Shown here one piece after another: positions 44,401-52,987 of a stretch of DNA of 64,000 bases. Every line of letters starts with the position of its first letter. Positions within the stretch are counted from its first letter, which is position 1. This stretch comes from Myxococcales bacterium. Its GTDB lineage: Bacteria; Myxococcota_A; Polyangia; Polyangiales; Polyangiaceae. The notes beneath the pieces were generated by a model, which saw only the letters and a list, made by a program, of their open reading frames with translations, was not told the DNA's origin and ran no database searches. Both the position numbers and the translations under genes were made by a program. Location of the stretch: the NCBI GenBank assembly GCA_016703425.1, contig JADJCA010000012.1:372001-436000 (forward strand), given 5' to 3'.

Positions 44401-45693
44401 TTAGGGCGCATAAGGGCTCTGCGTCGTCTCGATGGGGGGCAACGTCTTGTCGCTTGAGAAATAGCCCGAGAGTCCCACAAACACGATCTGCCGAAAGGAG
44501 CCGTCGCCGGCGCCTCCGAATTGCGACGTGAGCCTGAGATCGTAGCCGGTGTAGATGCCGAGCCACTTGGTGAGCCCGTAGCGAAATTCGACGCCCGTGC
44601 CGACGCCTTCGAGCGCGGCCGTGCCATCGGCCGTGCGCACCGTGGAGTGGTTCGCTTGAATTGCCGCCACCATGTAGAGGGACCGATACGCGTGTCCTTC
44701 GATGGGCGCGCCGGAGACGCTTCCGACGAGGCTGTAGGCCGGGCCCGCGCCCAACCTGGCGGACGTCGTCCCGTAGGTGACGCTGGCCAGCGCGCGCGCG
44801 CTGAACCGCCGACCGGCGAAGACCAGCTGCTGCGATCCGACGGGAAACACGTCGACGCTCTTCTCCGGATCGAACAGAGGTGCCGTGGCGAAGCTCACGC
44901 CGGCCGTGGTCGTGGACGTGATGGTGTCGGTCACAGCGTGCGAGAGTCCCACGCCGGGGATGACCTGATGGATTCGCTGTGGCGGACCGAGAGCGGCGGG
45001 AACGGTCCGAATGTCGAATGAGTAGGGGCTGTAGATCATCCGGTAGGTGACCGACAGGAGCCCCGTGTCGCGAGGTCCGAGCTCACGCGAGAGGGTCGTC
45101 GTGCTCGAGGGAATGATCCCGTCGATGCCGCGGCGATCGAGGACGACGCCGTTGGCGGCGTCGATGGGGGCGGCGGTGAGCGTACTCGTCGCGAGAAGGC
45201 CAAGGCTCTGACTGATGCCGAGACGCGGGGAGAGCGCATGCGAATAGCTCGCCGAGCCGGAATAGAACGCGACCTGGGTGCCGTTCGACAGGGGGTCGAG
45301 CGTCAAGAGGAGGTTGCCGTCGCTGGCCCGCGCCGACGCGATGGAGGTGAACGACGCCGAGGCGCCGAGCGCGAGGCCTCCCCGCTTGCTCGTCGAGAAA
45401 GCGCCCGTGTAGGAAAAGATCGCCGTTCCCGACGGGGCCCGCGACGGCACGCTGCTCAGCGAGTTGTACGTTTGCAGGCGCGTGCGCGCCGACAGCGCGT
45501 GTGAGTCGGAATCTCGCGCTGCGACGCGCAGCGTCCCGGTGGCCGACAACCCCGTGAACAACGAGGCGTGCCGCTCGCGCGCGCCGGTTGCGTCGATCCT
45601 TTCGGCGGCGTTGTCGTTGATGCCCTCAACAACGGAGACGTTGCCGGCCACGTCGGTGGTCAGAAGGAAGAGCGGAATCGCGAGCGGCGTCAC
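44401..45693 (-). CDS. Predicted outer-membrane beta-barrel protein of the EPS locus
   Basis: 430 residues, GTG start, 5 bp after the stop of the GT4 gene, so it is cotranscribed. The sequence is a series of amphipathic strands: LFTGLSATGTLRVAARDS, FSYTGAFSTSKRGGLALGASASFT, VAFYSGSASYSHALSPRLGISQSLG, LLSVTYRMIYSPYSF, and FGGAGDGSFRQIVFVGLSGYF near the end. About 16 to 18 such strands are possible. The N-terminus (TPLAIPLFLLTTDVAG) could be a weak signal. In Myxococcus, short Wza proteins work with barrel proteins (Wzp type); this could be the equivalent for the short Wza at 38.2 kb. That role is inferred. Confidence 0.65.
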   Translation of the reverse strand: MTPLAIPLFLLTTDVAGNVSVVEGINDNAAERIDATGARERHASLFTGLSATGTLRVAARDSDSHALSARTRLQTYNSLSSVPSRAPSGTAIFSYTGAFSTSKRGGLALGASASFTSIASARASDGNLLLTLDPLSNGTQVAFYSGSASYSHALSPRLGISQSLGLLATSTLTAAPIDAANGVVLDRRGIDGIIPSSTTTLSRELGPRDTGLLSVTYRMIYSPYSFDIRTVPAALGPPQRIHQVIPGVGLSHAVTDTITSTTTAGVSFATAPLFDPEKSVDVFPVGSQQLVFAGRRFSARALASVTYGTTSARLGAGPAYSLVGSVSGAPIEGHAYRSLYMVAAIQANHSTVRTADGTAALEGVGTGVEFRYGLTKWLGIYTGYDLRLTSQFGGAGDGSFRQIVFVGLSGYFSSDKTLPPIETTQSPYAP

Positions 45694-45698
45694 GGTGC

Positions 45699-46784
45699 TC
45701 AGTTCCTCGTCCGTGCGTAAAGCTCGAGGTAGCGATCGGTCATTGTCTCGATGGAGAAGCGCTCCCGCGCGTACTGGACGGCGGCGGCGCCCATGGCGTC
45801 ACGCTCGGCAGCGTCGCGGTGGAGGCGGCGAAAGGCAGCCTCGAGGGCCTGCCGATCGCCCGAGCGGCACAAGATGCCGACGGTGGGCGGCACAATGTCA
45901 GCCACGCCGCCGACCGCCGTGGCCACCACCGGCAACCCGGCCGCGAGCGCTTCGGGGATCACGAGCGGAAGCCCTTCGGTCTTCGACGTCAAGGCGAAGA
46001 CGTCAAAGGTCGAGAGGAGCTCGGGGATGTCGGCGCGGACGCCGAGGATGTGAACGAAGGGGGCCATGTCGCCCGTCGCGCGCTCGAGCGCCGCGCGCTC
46101 GGGGCCGTCGCCCACCACGACGAGATGCAGGCGAGGCCCAAGCAGCGGCCAGACGGCCGACAAGAGGAGCGCCTGGTCCTTCTCCGGCGCCAGGCGCCCG
46201 ACGGTGCCGACGACGAACGCATCGTCGGGGACTCCGAGCTCTCGCCTCGTGGCCGTGCGCTTCGGCCGCGCCGGATCGAAGTCGCCGAGGGGAATCCCGT
46301 TGGGGATCACGCGGAGCAAGCGCGACGGCACGAGCTCCTTCGACCGGGCGGTGACGGCGGTCCCTTCCGAGCAGGCCACGAACGACGTAACGAGCCGTGC
46401 CACGACGCGCGCCGCCGACAGCGAACGGGTCCCGTAGATGTTCGCCCCGTGTTTCGTGTGCACGATGGCGTGGACGCCGAGGCCGCGCGCGATGGGGACC
46501 GCGTAGAGCATCGGCGAGGGGTTGTGCGTGTGCACCACGTCGGGCCGCAGCAGCGCGAGCTCAGCGGCGAGGCGCGTCGGGAGGATCGGGTCGAAGCCTT
46601 CGCGACGGGAGAGCGAAACGACACGAACGCGCGCCGCCGCGAAGTCAGCGCGCAGGCTCCCGCCCGGCGTCAGCGAAATGATCGATACTTCGTGGCCCCG
46701 GCGGACGAGCTCTCGGCTCAAGTGCAGGACGAGGCGCTCTTGACCACCCAATCCTAAGCTCTGGACGACGTGAACGATGCGCAT
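45699..46784 (-). CDS. Family 4 glycosyltransferase
   Basis: 361 residues. GT-B fold: RIVHVVQSLGLGGQERLVLHLSREL at the N-terminus, TKHGANIYGTRSL, VIPNGIPLGDF, VVGTVGRLAPEKDQALLLSAV, and the donor-binding EGLPLVIPEALAAGLPVVAT (E-x7-E). All features of a retaining GT4 are present. It starts the minus-strand operon with the barrel protein. It is divergent from the GT4 gene at 46.9 kb with an 82-bp gap. Sugar and acceptor unknown; by position it helps build the EPS repeat unit. Confidence 0.88.
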   Translation of the reverse strand: MRIVHVVQSLGLGGQERLVLHLSRELVRRGHEVSIISLTPGGSLRADFAAARVRVVSLSRREGFDPILPTRLAAELALLRPDVVHTHNPSPMLYAVPIARGLGVHAIVHTKHGANIYGTRSLSAARVVARLVTSFVACSEGTAVTARSKELVPSRLLRVIPNGIPLGDFDPARPKRTATRRELGVPDDAFVVGTVGRLAPEKDQALLLSAVWPLLGPRLHLVVVGDGPERAALERATGDMAPFVHILGVRADIPELLSTFDVFALTSKTEGLPLVIPEALAAGLPVVATAVGGVADIVPPTVGILCRSGDRQALEAAFRRLHRDAAERDAMGAAAVQYARERFSIETMTDRYLELYARTRN

Positions 46785-46866
46785 CGACCGACCCCGCGGA
46801 CGGCCACCGTACTACCCTTCCGTCAGCGGGGGCATCTTGGGTATCACAGATCGAGTTTCGAACGGC

Positions 46867-48042
46867 ATGCGCGTACTCGCCATCACCCGGATCTTTCCCA
46901 ACAGTCTGGAGCCGCTCAGCTCGCCCTTCAACCGGCAGCAGTTCGGCGCGCTCGCGAAACACGTCGATCTCGACGTGCTGGAAGCCATCCCCTACGTGCC
47001 GCTGGCGTCGCGCTTCGGCGTGCCAGCTCGTGCGGCGAAGCTAGATGCCCTTCCGAAGGACGAGAGCATCGACGGGATTCCCGTGCGAATCATGCGGGCC
47101 CCGTACCTGCCTCGCGTCGGCCTCGCGGCGGCGGCCCCCTTGTATTTCGCGGCGTCGCTCTTGCACCTCGACCTCGTACGTCGCGCCGACATCATCCTCG
47201 GCGCTTGGGCCTACCCCGATGCGGCCGTCGCCATCGCGCTCGCGCGGCTCCTCGGCAAGCCGTCGGTCATCAAGGTGCACGGCTCCGACGTCAACGTGAT
47301 CGCCAAGCGCCCCGGCGCTCGACTCTGGCTCAGGGCGCTGCTGCCGTCGGCGACGCGGGCCGTCTGCGTCTCGCGGCCCCTCGGCGAGGAACTCCAGAAG
47401 CTCGGCGTCGCCGAAGGCCGCATTCGCTTCGTCGCGAACGGCGTTGATACGGCGCTCTTTCGCTCGCAGTCACGAGGCGCTGCGCGGGCCCAGTTGCGAG
47501 TGCCTCAAGACGCCAAGCTCGTCGTCTTCGTCGGGCGCCTCGAGGTCGCCAAGGGGATCGACGAGCTGCTCACGGCCATCGAACGGCTCCGCCGCGAAAG
47601 GCCGTCGCTCCGCTTCGCGCTCCTCGGCGACGGCGAGAGCTCCGCGCGAGTGAAGCTTCTCGCCGACGCTTCCGGCGGTCATGTGCTCGCCCCGGGGGCG
47701 CGTCCGCTGCCTGAGATCGCGTCGTGGCTCGCGGCCTGCGACGTCTTTTGCCTGCCCAGCCATCGTGAAGGCACGCCCAACGTGGTCCTCGAAGCCCTCG
47801 CCTCGGGGCGCCCCGTCGTGGCCAGCGACGTCGGCGGGATCCCTGATCTCGTCGACGACGACGTCGGACGTTTGGTCCCGGTGAAGAACGCCGAGCGCCT
47901 CGCGCGCGCTCTCGCTGAGGTCCTCGACGCCGCTTGGGACGAGGAGCGCATCGTTCGTCGCGGGCCGAAGTCGTGGGATGAGAGCGCCCTCGCGCTCCTC
48001 TCCGTGCTGGAAGAGGCGCGCGCGGCGGCAGCCGCAGGGTAG
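46867..48042 (+). CDS. Family 4 glycosyltransferase
   Basis: ATG at 46867 gives 391 residues. RVLAITRIFPNSLEPLSSPFNRQQFGAL is a GT4 N-terminus. FVANGVDTALF, LVVFVGRLEVAKGIDELLTAI, and the EGTPNVVLEALASGRPVVAS donor site are all in order. The frame is open 30 codons upstream, where it overlaps the promoter region of the other GT4; the ATG at 46867 fits the family's usual start. It lies at the right edge of the EPS locus. It is convergent with the large kinase gene with a gap of 14 bp. Confidence 0.87.
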   Translation: MRVLAITRIFPNSLEPLSSPFNRQQFGALAKHVDLDVLEAIPYVPLASRFGVPARAAKLDALPKDESIDGIPVRIMRAPYLPRVGLAAAAPLYFAASLLHLDLVRRADIILGAWAYPDAAVAIALARLLGKPSVIKVHGSDVNVIAKRPGARLWLRALLPSATRAVCVSRPLGEELQKLGVAEGRIRFVANGVDTALFRSQSRGAARAQLRVPQDAKLVVFVGRLEVAKGIDELLTAIERLRRERPSLRFALLGDGESSARVKLLADASGGHVLAPGARPLPEIASWLAACDVFCLPSHREGTPNVVLEALASGRPVVASDVGGIPDLVDDDVGRLVPVKNAERLARALAEVLDAAWDEERIVRRGPKSWDESALALLSVLEEARAAAAAG

Positions 48043-48056
48043 CGAGCGCCGCTACG

Positions 48057-51000
48057 CTAGGTCGCCGCTCGTGCTCGCGCCGACACGGGGCCCGCGTCGA
48101 GCAGCGAGCGAATGTCTTCCGGTAAGATGTCGTACCGCCTCGCCGCGGCAATGAGCTCGGCGTTCGGGCGGAGGGCCGTCAAGAAATCGTACGTGTGCCC
48201 TGTGCCGGAGAGCGCACGGGTCCGTTTGACGAGCCGCGGGAGGGCCCGCAGGATCGCGTCCTTGGCGTCGCTCGTCTTTCCCAGGGCCAAGAGCGCCTCG
48301 TGCAGCGCGAGGAAGACCGGCGCTTCGTTGAGGAGGCTCGGTGACCCGTGGTCGAGGAGCTCGGCGGCTTCGCAAGCGAGCTCGCGCGCCGCCTCCGCGT
48401 TGCCGGTTCGAAGCTCCGAGGCGGCGAGGTAGCCGAGGGCGACGGGCACCACGTCGAGCATCTCGGTGGCGCGGTAGCCGTGGGCCGCCGTGCGGAGGAG
48501 CGTGCGCGCCTGTTGTGCTGCGAGGGGGGCGTCGCTGGCGAGCAGCTCGAGGCCTCGGTAGAAGAGCACGCCGAGCGTCGCCCGATCGTGGGGAACCCAA
48601 CTCCCGAAGATGGCCGCCTCCGCGGTGCTGCGTGGCTCCGCGAGGAATCGGTCGAGCTCGCGGTCTTGACCAAAGGTGGCGCTGAAGCACAGGAGGTTCA
48701 TCTGCCCGTGACGCAAGGTCCCCGGGGAACCGATGCGCGCGGCGAGGGCGAGGCCTGACGCGATGGCCTCCCGCGCCTCGTCGCGAGCGCCCATGGTCGT
48801 GAGCGCGAAGCCCACGTTGGTGGAGAGCATCGCTTCGCGCGCCAGGAGGCCCGCGCTTCGGGCCGCGTCGACAGCGCTGCGCCGCGCCGCCAAAGCGAGG
48901 CCGACATCGCCGCGGGCCTGATGCACGACGGCCATCGTTTGGTACGCGTCGACGGCTGCCGTGGCGATGCCTCGCGTCTTGGCGAGCTCCAGGAGCGTCG
49001 CCGCCACGGCTTCGGCGCGATCGAGCTCGCCGGCGAAGGCGTATCGGGTGGCCAGCGCCGCCGCACAGCGCGCCTCCTCGTCGACGAGGGCCAACGCCTG
49101 CGCGCGCGTTCGCACGCCGTCCAGCCGCTCCGCCGTCTCTGGCGCGCCGCCGCAAGCGTCCTCGTAGCGGACCCGCGCCCCCGAGGCGCGGACGCGACTG
49201 GCCTCGTCGAAGACGGCGTCTTCGAGCGCGCGAATGGCCGAGTCCCGCTCGCCGGCGCGCGCATCGAGTCGGCTCCACGCCTCCTCGAGGATGAGCGCGC
49301 GAGCGAAGGCTGTCGGCTTGTCGTCGGAGAAGGAGAGGGCCTTGTCGGCCATGGAGACCGCGTCGGCGAGCGCGTGCGCCGCGAGGGCTCGCGAAGCCGC
49401 GCGTTCAAGGTGATGCGCCGCCTCGATGTTTCGCCCGCCGAGCTCAAAGTGGCGCGCCGTCGTTGCGTCGTCTTCGCCCATCTTCGCGAGCCACGTGCCG
49501 GCGCGCGCGTGCCATTCGCGAAGCGACTCCTCCGACAGCGACGCGTACGCCACCTCGCGCATGAGCGCGTGCTTGAAGGCCCACTCTCGCGTGCCGACGA
49601 AGCGGGACGCCGACTGCTCCTGGACGATTTCGGCGCCCGCAAGCGTCCGCAGCGTTTCGCCGGGGCTCGTGGTGCCGAGCGCCGCCAGGCCCGCGTCCCA
49701 GCCGGCGAGTCCGAAGACGGAGAACCGCGTCGCGGCCTCGCGAACGCTGTCGTCTAGCGCGTCGAGCTGCACCTGCATGGCCGCTTCAATGGTCGGCGCG
49801 CTCGCCGCGTCGCGACCTTGTGCCGTCAGTCGCGCGAGCTCCTCGGCGAAGAGCGGGGAGCCGCCCGACTGCGCGGCGATGGTGTCGCAGAGCAGCTCGC
49901 CGTCGCGTGAGCCGGCGCGGTCGCCCAGGACGAACGTGGCAATGGCGCGCGTGGCGCGGCGCCCGAGCGGGCGAAGCTCGATGCGAACGTGATCGCGGCC
50001 GGCGAAGCGGTTCGGGTCTTCGCGCCAGAGGACCGGTCGGGCGGTGGCCACGACCCAAAGCGGCAGGCCGCCGCTGCGACCGAGCACGTGATCGAGCAAC
50101 GTCAGGCTCTCGCCGTCAGCCCAGTGGGCGTCCTCGATGCCAATGACGAGAGGACGCTTCTTCGCTTCGTGGACCGCAAGCTCCACGATGGCGAGCCACA
50201 AAGCGTCGCGGGCGCCGCGACCGTCGGCGATGGCGGGGAGCGTCTCGTTGACGAGCAAGCGCGCGAGGGCCTCTCGCGCCTCGGGAACCACGGCAAGCTC
50301 ACTCACGGCGGACATGGCGTGCGCCAGCGTGTCGCTCTTCGAGACCCCTGCCAGCACGCGGGCGACGGCGGCGGCGATGCCGAGCGCTTGCCCCCGCGCG
50401 AAGGGCTCCGCGCGGACGCTCACGATGCGCGGCGATGAGACGTGCGCCCCCACGCGCGCGAGGGCTTCGCGGCGAAGCCTCGTCTTGCCGATGCCTGGTG
50501 CGCCGGTGACCGTCGTCAGGATCGGCGTTTTGTCCTCGGCGGACCGTTCAAACGCGCCGACGACCTGCGCGAGCTCCGCCTCGCGGCCGACGAAAGGCGC
50601 GCCGCCGGCGCCGGCTTCCGGCTTGCCTTGAGCCGCCTCCGTGACGAGGGTGGCGCCGTCCTCGCGCATCTGGAATTCGTATTGCCCTCGCGAGAGCTCG
50701 GTCGTGGTCGTGTCGGCGAGTACGCTGCCGCGCGCCGCGTCGCGCGCCAACGCCGCAGCGCGGTCGACGACCTCACCGCTCGGCCTCGAGCCATCGATGC
50801 GACTGCGTCCCGTGGCGACGCCCACGCTGGCGCCAGCTTTCGCCATGCGCATCGCGATCTCAAGGGCGCGAATGGCCTCGTCGCCGGCGGCGCGTCTCAC
50901 GCCGAGATGGGCGACGACAGCACCGCCACCGAGCTCGGTGGCTTCGGCGCCGCGCGCGCGGAGGTGGGCCACGAGTCTCGAGCGCGACGGCCCCTTCGGG

Positions 51001-52001
51001 ACGTGCGTCGCGAGGATCGATGTCACGAGTCGCGAACCGCCCGCCGAGACAGGCGCGAGTCCGCTCGCTGGCGCCTTGCTTGAGGCGCCGAGCTCGTGAT
51101 CCGACGATTCGGGCGGCGGCGGCGCGGCGGCGCGCGTGCCGTAGGCGACGTCGAGCGCTACCTCGCTCGCGATACGCCGCAGCTCGTCGGCCACGAAGTC
51201 GGCGCTGACGGGGCGCTCGTTGGGGGCCGTCGCCAAGAGACTTGCCAAGAGCTCATCGAGCTCCGGCGGTACGCCCCGCATCACCTCCGACAGGCGCGGC
51301 GCCGGGGTGGTGACGAGGCGCGCGAGGATCGCGATGGGCGTGGGGCCGATGTGTGGCGGCCGCGACGCGATCATCTCGAAGAGCGTCGCGCCGAGCGAGT
51401 AGAGGTCGGCGCGCGCGTCGACCTCGCCGTCGCCGCGAGCTTGCTCTGGCGCCATGTAGGCGGGCGTTCCAATGATCGCGCCCGTTCGTGTCAGCTTGGC
51501 GTCCTCGCCGGCGGCGACGCCGAAGTCCACGAGCTTCGCTTGGATCGGGCCTGGCTTGCCATCACGGCTTCCGACGAGCAGCACGTTGGAGGGCTTGACG
51601 TCGCGATGCACGACCCCGGCGGCGTGGGCCGCCGCCAGCGCTTCGGAGATTTGAGCCGCCACCTCGAGGCACATGGAGAGGGGCATCGGCGAGCGACGCT
51701 GCCGGACCGCGATGTCCTCTCCGTCGAGCCACTCCATCGCGATGTAGGGCTGGCCCTCGTCGAGCTGGCCGAAGGCGACGAGGCGCACGATGCCCGGATG
51801 GCGAAGGCCCGCCAAGAGGCGTCCCTCGCGTTGAAAGCGAGCCTCTTCGCTGGCGTCGACGCCGGCGATCGCGATGACCTTGAGCGCCACCGGTTGACCC
51901 GTCATGCGGTCGAGCGCTCGGTAAACAATGCCCGCGGCGCCGCGGCCGACTTCACGCTCGACGTCGAAGCGCCCCCCGAGCGACGACTGGGGCTGCAACA
52001 T
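48057..52001 (-). CDS. Large Ser/Thr kinase - pseudo-cyclase - AAA ATPase - TPR regulator
   Basis: About 1,314 residues; ATG at 52001 overlaps the last base of rlmE's stop (TGATG). Numbered from an upstream GTG at 52007: kinase domain about 12-280 with glycine loop GRGAAGIV, Lys43, HRDVKPSN (134-141), DFG (161-163) and APE. Residues about 325-455 have the pattern of a class III nucleotide cyclase C-terminal half (VGVATGRSRIDGSRPSGEVVDRAAAL) but lack the metal-binding Asp residues. An AAA/STAND ATPase begins near 470 with FVGREAEL and Walker A GAPGIGKT (502-509), then a Walker B-like VIGIEDAHWAD. The last 400 residues are TPR-like helices. The layout is like PknK/AAA16 regulators. Signal and targets unknown. 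Confidence 0.88.
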   Translation of the reverse strand: MLQPQSSLGGRFDVEREVGRGAAGIVYRALDRMTGQPVALKVIAIAGVDASEEARFQREGRLLAGLRHPGIVRLVAFGQLDEGQPYIAMEWLDGEDIAVRQRRSPMPLSMCLEVAAQISEALAAAHAAGVVHRDVKPSNVLLVGSRDGKPGPIQAKLVDFGVAAGEDAKLTRTGAIIGTPAYMAPEQARGDGEVDARADLYSLGATLFEMIASRPPHIGPTPIAILARLVTTPAPRLSEVMRGVPPELDELLASLLATAPNERPVSADFVADELRRIASEVALDVAYGTRAAAPPPPESSDHELGASSKAPASGLAPVSAGGSRLVTSILATHVPKGPSRSRLVAHLRARGAEATELGGGAVVAHLGVRRAAGDEAIRALEIAMRMAKAGASVGVATGRSRIDGSRPSGEVVDRAAALARDAARGSVLADTTTTELSRGQYEFQMREDGATLVTEAAQGKPEAGAGGAPFVGREAELAQVVGAFERSAEDKTPILTTVTGAPGIGKTRLRREALARVGAHVSSPRIVSVRAEPFARGQALGIAAAVARVLAGVSKSDTLAHAMSAVSELAVVPEAREALARLLVNETLPAIADGRGARDALWLAIVELAVHEAKKRPLVIGIEDAHWADGESLTLLDHVLGRSGGLPLWVVATARPVLWREDPNRFAGRDHVRIELRPLGRRATRAIATFVLGDRAGSRDGELLCDTIAAQSGGSPLFAEELARLTAQGRDAASAPTIEAAMQVQLDALDDSVREAATRFSVFGLAGWDAGLAALGTTSPGETLRTLAGAEIVQEQSASRFVGTREWAFKHALMREVAYASLSEESLREWHARAGTWLAKMGEDDATTARHFELGGRNIEAAHHLERAASRALAAHALADAVSMADKALSFSDDKPTAFARALILEEAWSRLDARAGERDSAIRALEDAVFDEASRVRASGARVRYEDACGGAPETAERLDGVRTRAQALALVDEEARCAAALATRYAFAGELDRAEAVAATLLELAKTRGIATAAVDAYQTMAVVHQARGDVGLALAARRSAVDAARSAGLLAREAMLSTNVGFALTTMGARDEAREAIASGLALAARIGSPGTLRHGQMNLLCFSATFGQDRELDRFLAEPRSTAEAAIFGSWVPHDRATLGVLFYRGLELLASDAPLAAQQARTLLRTAAHGYRATEMLDVVPVALGYLAASELRTGNAEAARELACEAAELLDHGSPSLLNEAPVFLALHEALLALGKTSDAKDAILRALPRLVKRTRALSGTGHTYDFLTALRPNAELIAAARRYDILPEDIRSLLDAGPVSARARAAT

Positions 52002-52807
52002 CACCACGTCGAGACCTCGCGCCGCCGCGCCCTCACGGCTTCCTCTTGGCCGTCTTGGCCGTCTTGCGGCGAGGGCGCCTTGGTTTGGCTCGCGCTCTTC
52101 TTCCGCGGTGCTGCCTTCTTCGCGGCCTTGGCCTCCACCTTCGCGGTTGAAGCGGGCGCCACGGGGACCACGACGGGGGCCGCCTCGACGGGCGCCGGCG
52201 GCGGCGGAGCGAGAGCGGCCTTGCGCCCCTCGCCGACGACGAAGATCTCGTAGCTGACGGGACGGGTGCCTTCAGGCCGGATGAGGCGCTCGCTGGTGAA
52301 CAGCCTCTTCACTTCCGCGCGTGCCAGGGGGAAATCTTCGCCCATGAAGATCTTCCCGACGAAGGTCCCGCCGGGGGCGAGCAGCTTCTCGGCGACGGCC
52401 AAGGCGCGCATGAAGAGATCGAAGCTGCGTGTTTGGTCGGTGAAGCGGTTGCCCGTGGTGTCAGGTGCCATGTCCGAGAGGACGACGTCGTAGGGCGCAA
52501 ACATGGAGAGCGCTTCGTTGGTCAGCGAGAGCGCGTCGCCTTGCACGAAGGTCGCCCACGCGGGGAGCGAGATCTCGAGCGGATTTCGATCGACGGCGAG
52601 CAGGTGCCCGCGGCCGCCGATCTTCGGCGCCACGTACATGGACCAGCTACCGGGAGCCGCGCCGAGGTCCAAGACCCGTTGCCCCTGCCGCAGGAGCCGC
52701 ACGCGCCGATCGATCTCGTCGAGCTTGTAGACGCTACGCGCCGGAAAGCCTCGCTTCTTGGCCTCGACCGTCTTGTGATCGGGCCGCTGGTACGGGTTCC
52801 GACGCAT
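52001..52807 (-). CDS. rlmE: 23S rRNA 2'-O-ribose U2552 methyltransferase RlmE (FtsJ) with C-terminal tail
   Basis: 268 residues; RlmE is usually about 210. AdoMet-binding motif VLDLGAAPGSWS (45-56). The K-D-K-E catalytic set is complete: Lys28, Asp112 in LSDMAPD, Lys152 in VGKIF, Glu187 in SYEIF. It methylates U2552 in 23S rRNA. The last 70 residues are a low-complexity Ala/Pro/Lys/Arg tail (EAKAAKKAAPRKKSASQTKAPSPQDG), probably disordered. The stop overlaps the start of the kinase regulator. The tail could be an RNA-binding addition; this is inferred. Confidence 0.93.
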   Translation of the reverse strand: MRRNPYQRPDHKTVEAKKRGFPARSVYKLDEIDRRVRLLRQGQRVLDLGAAPGSWSMYVAPKIGGRGHLLAVDRNPLEISLPAWATFVQGDALSLTNEALSMFAPYDVVLSDMAPDTTGNRFTDQTRSFDLFMRALAVAEKLLAPGGTFVGKIFMGEDFPLARAEVKRLFTSERLIRPEGTRPVSYEIFVVGEGRKAALAPPPPAPVEAAPVVVPVAPASTAKVEAKAAKKAAPRKKSASQTKAPSPQDGQDGQEEAVRARRREVSTW

Positions 52808-52987
52808 CGCGTATCGAGGCTAGTGGACCCCCTCCCGCAATGCGAGCCCCGCGTCGCCGGGCATGCGACAAAATCGTCAGTCGAGCGCGCATGGCCCTCC
52901 TCCGCACGCTCCTCGAACCGCGGCGGCGGGCGCGGTCCGAGCCATGAACCATGCCTTGAAGGCCACAAGTCTTGATACCTTGTCGGG

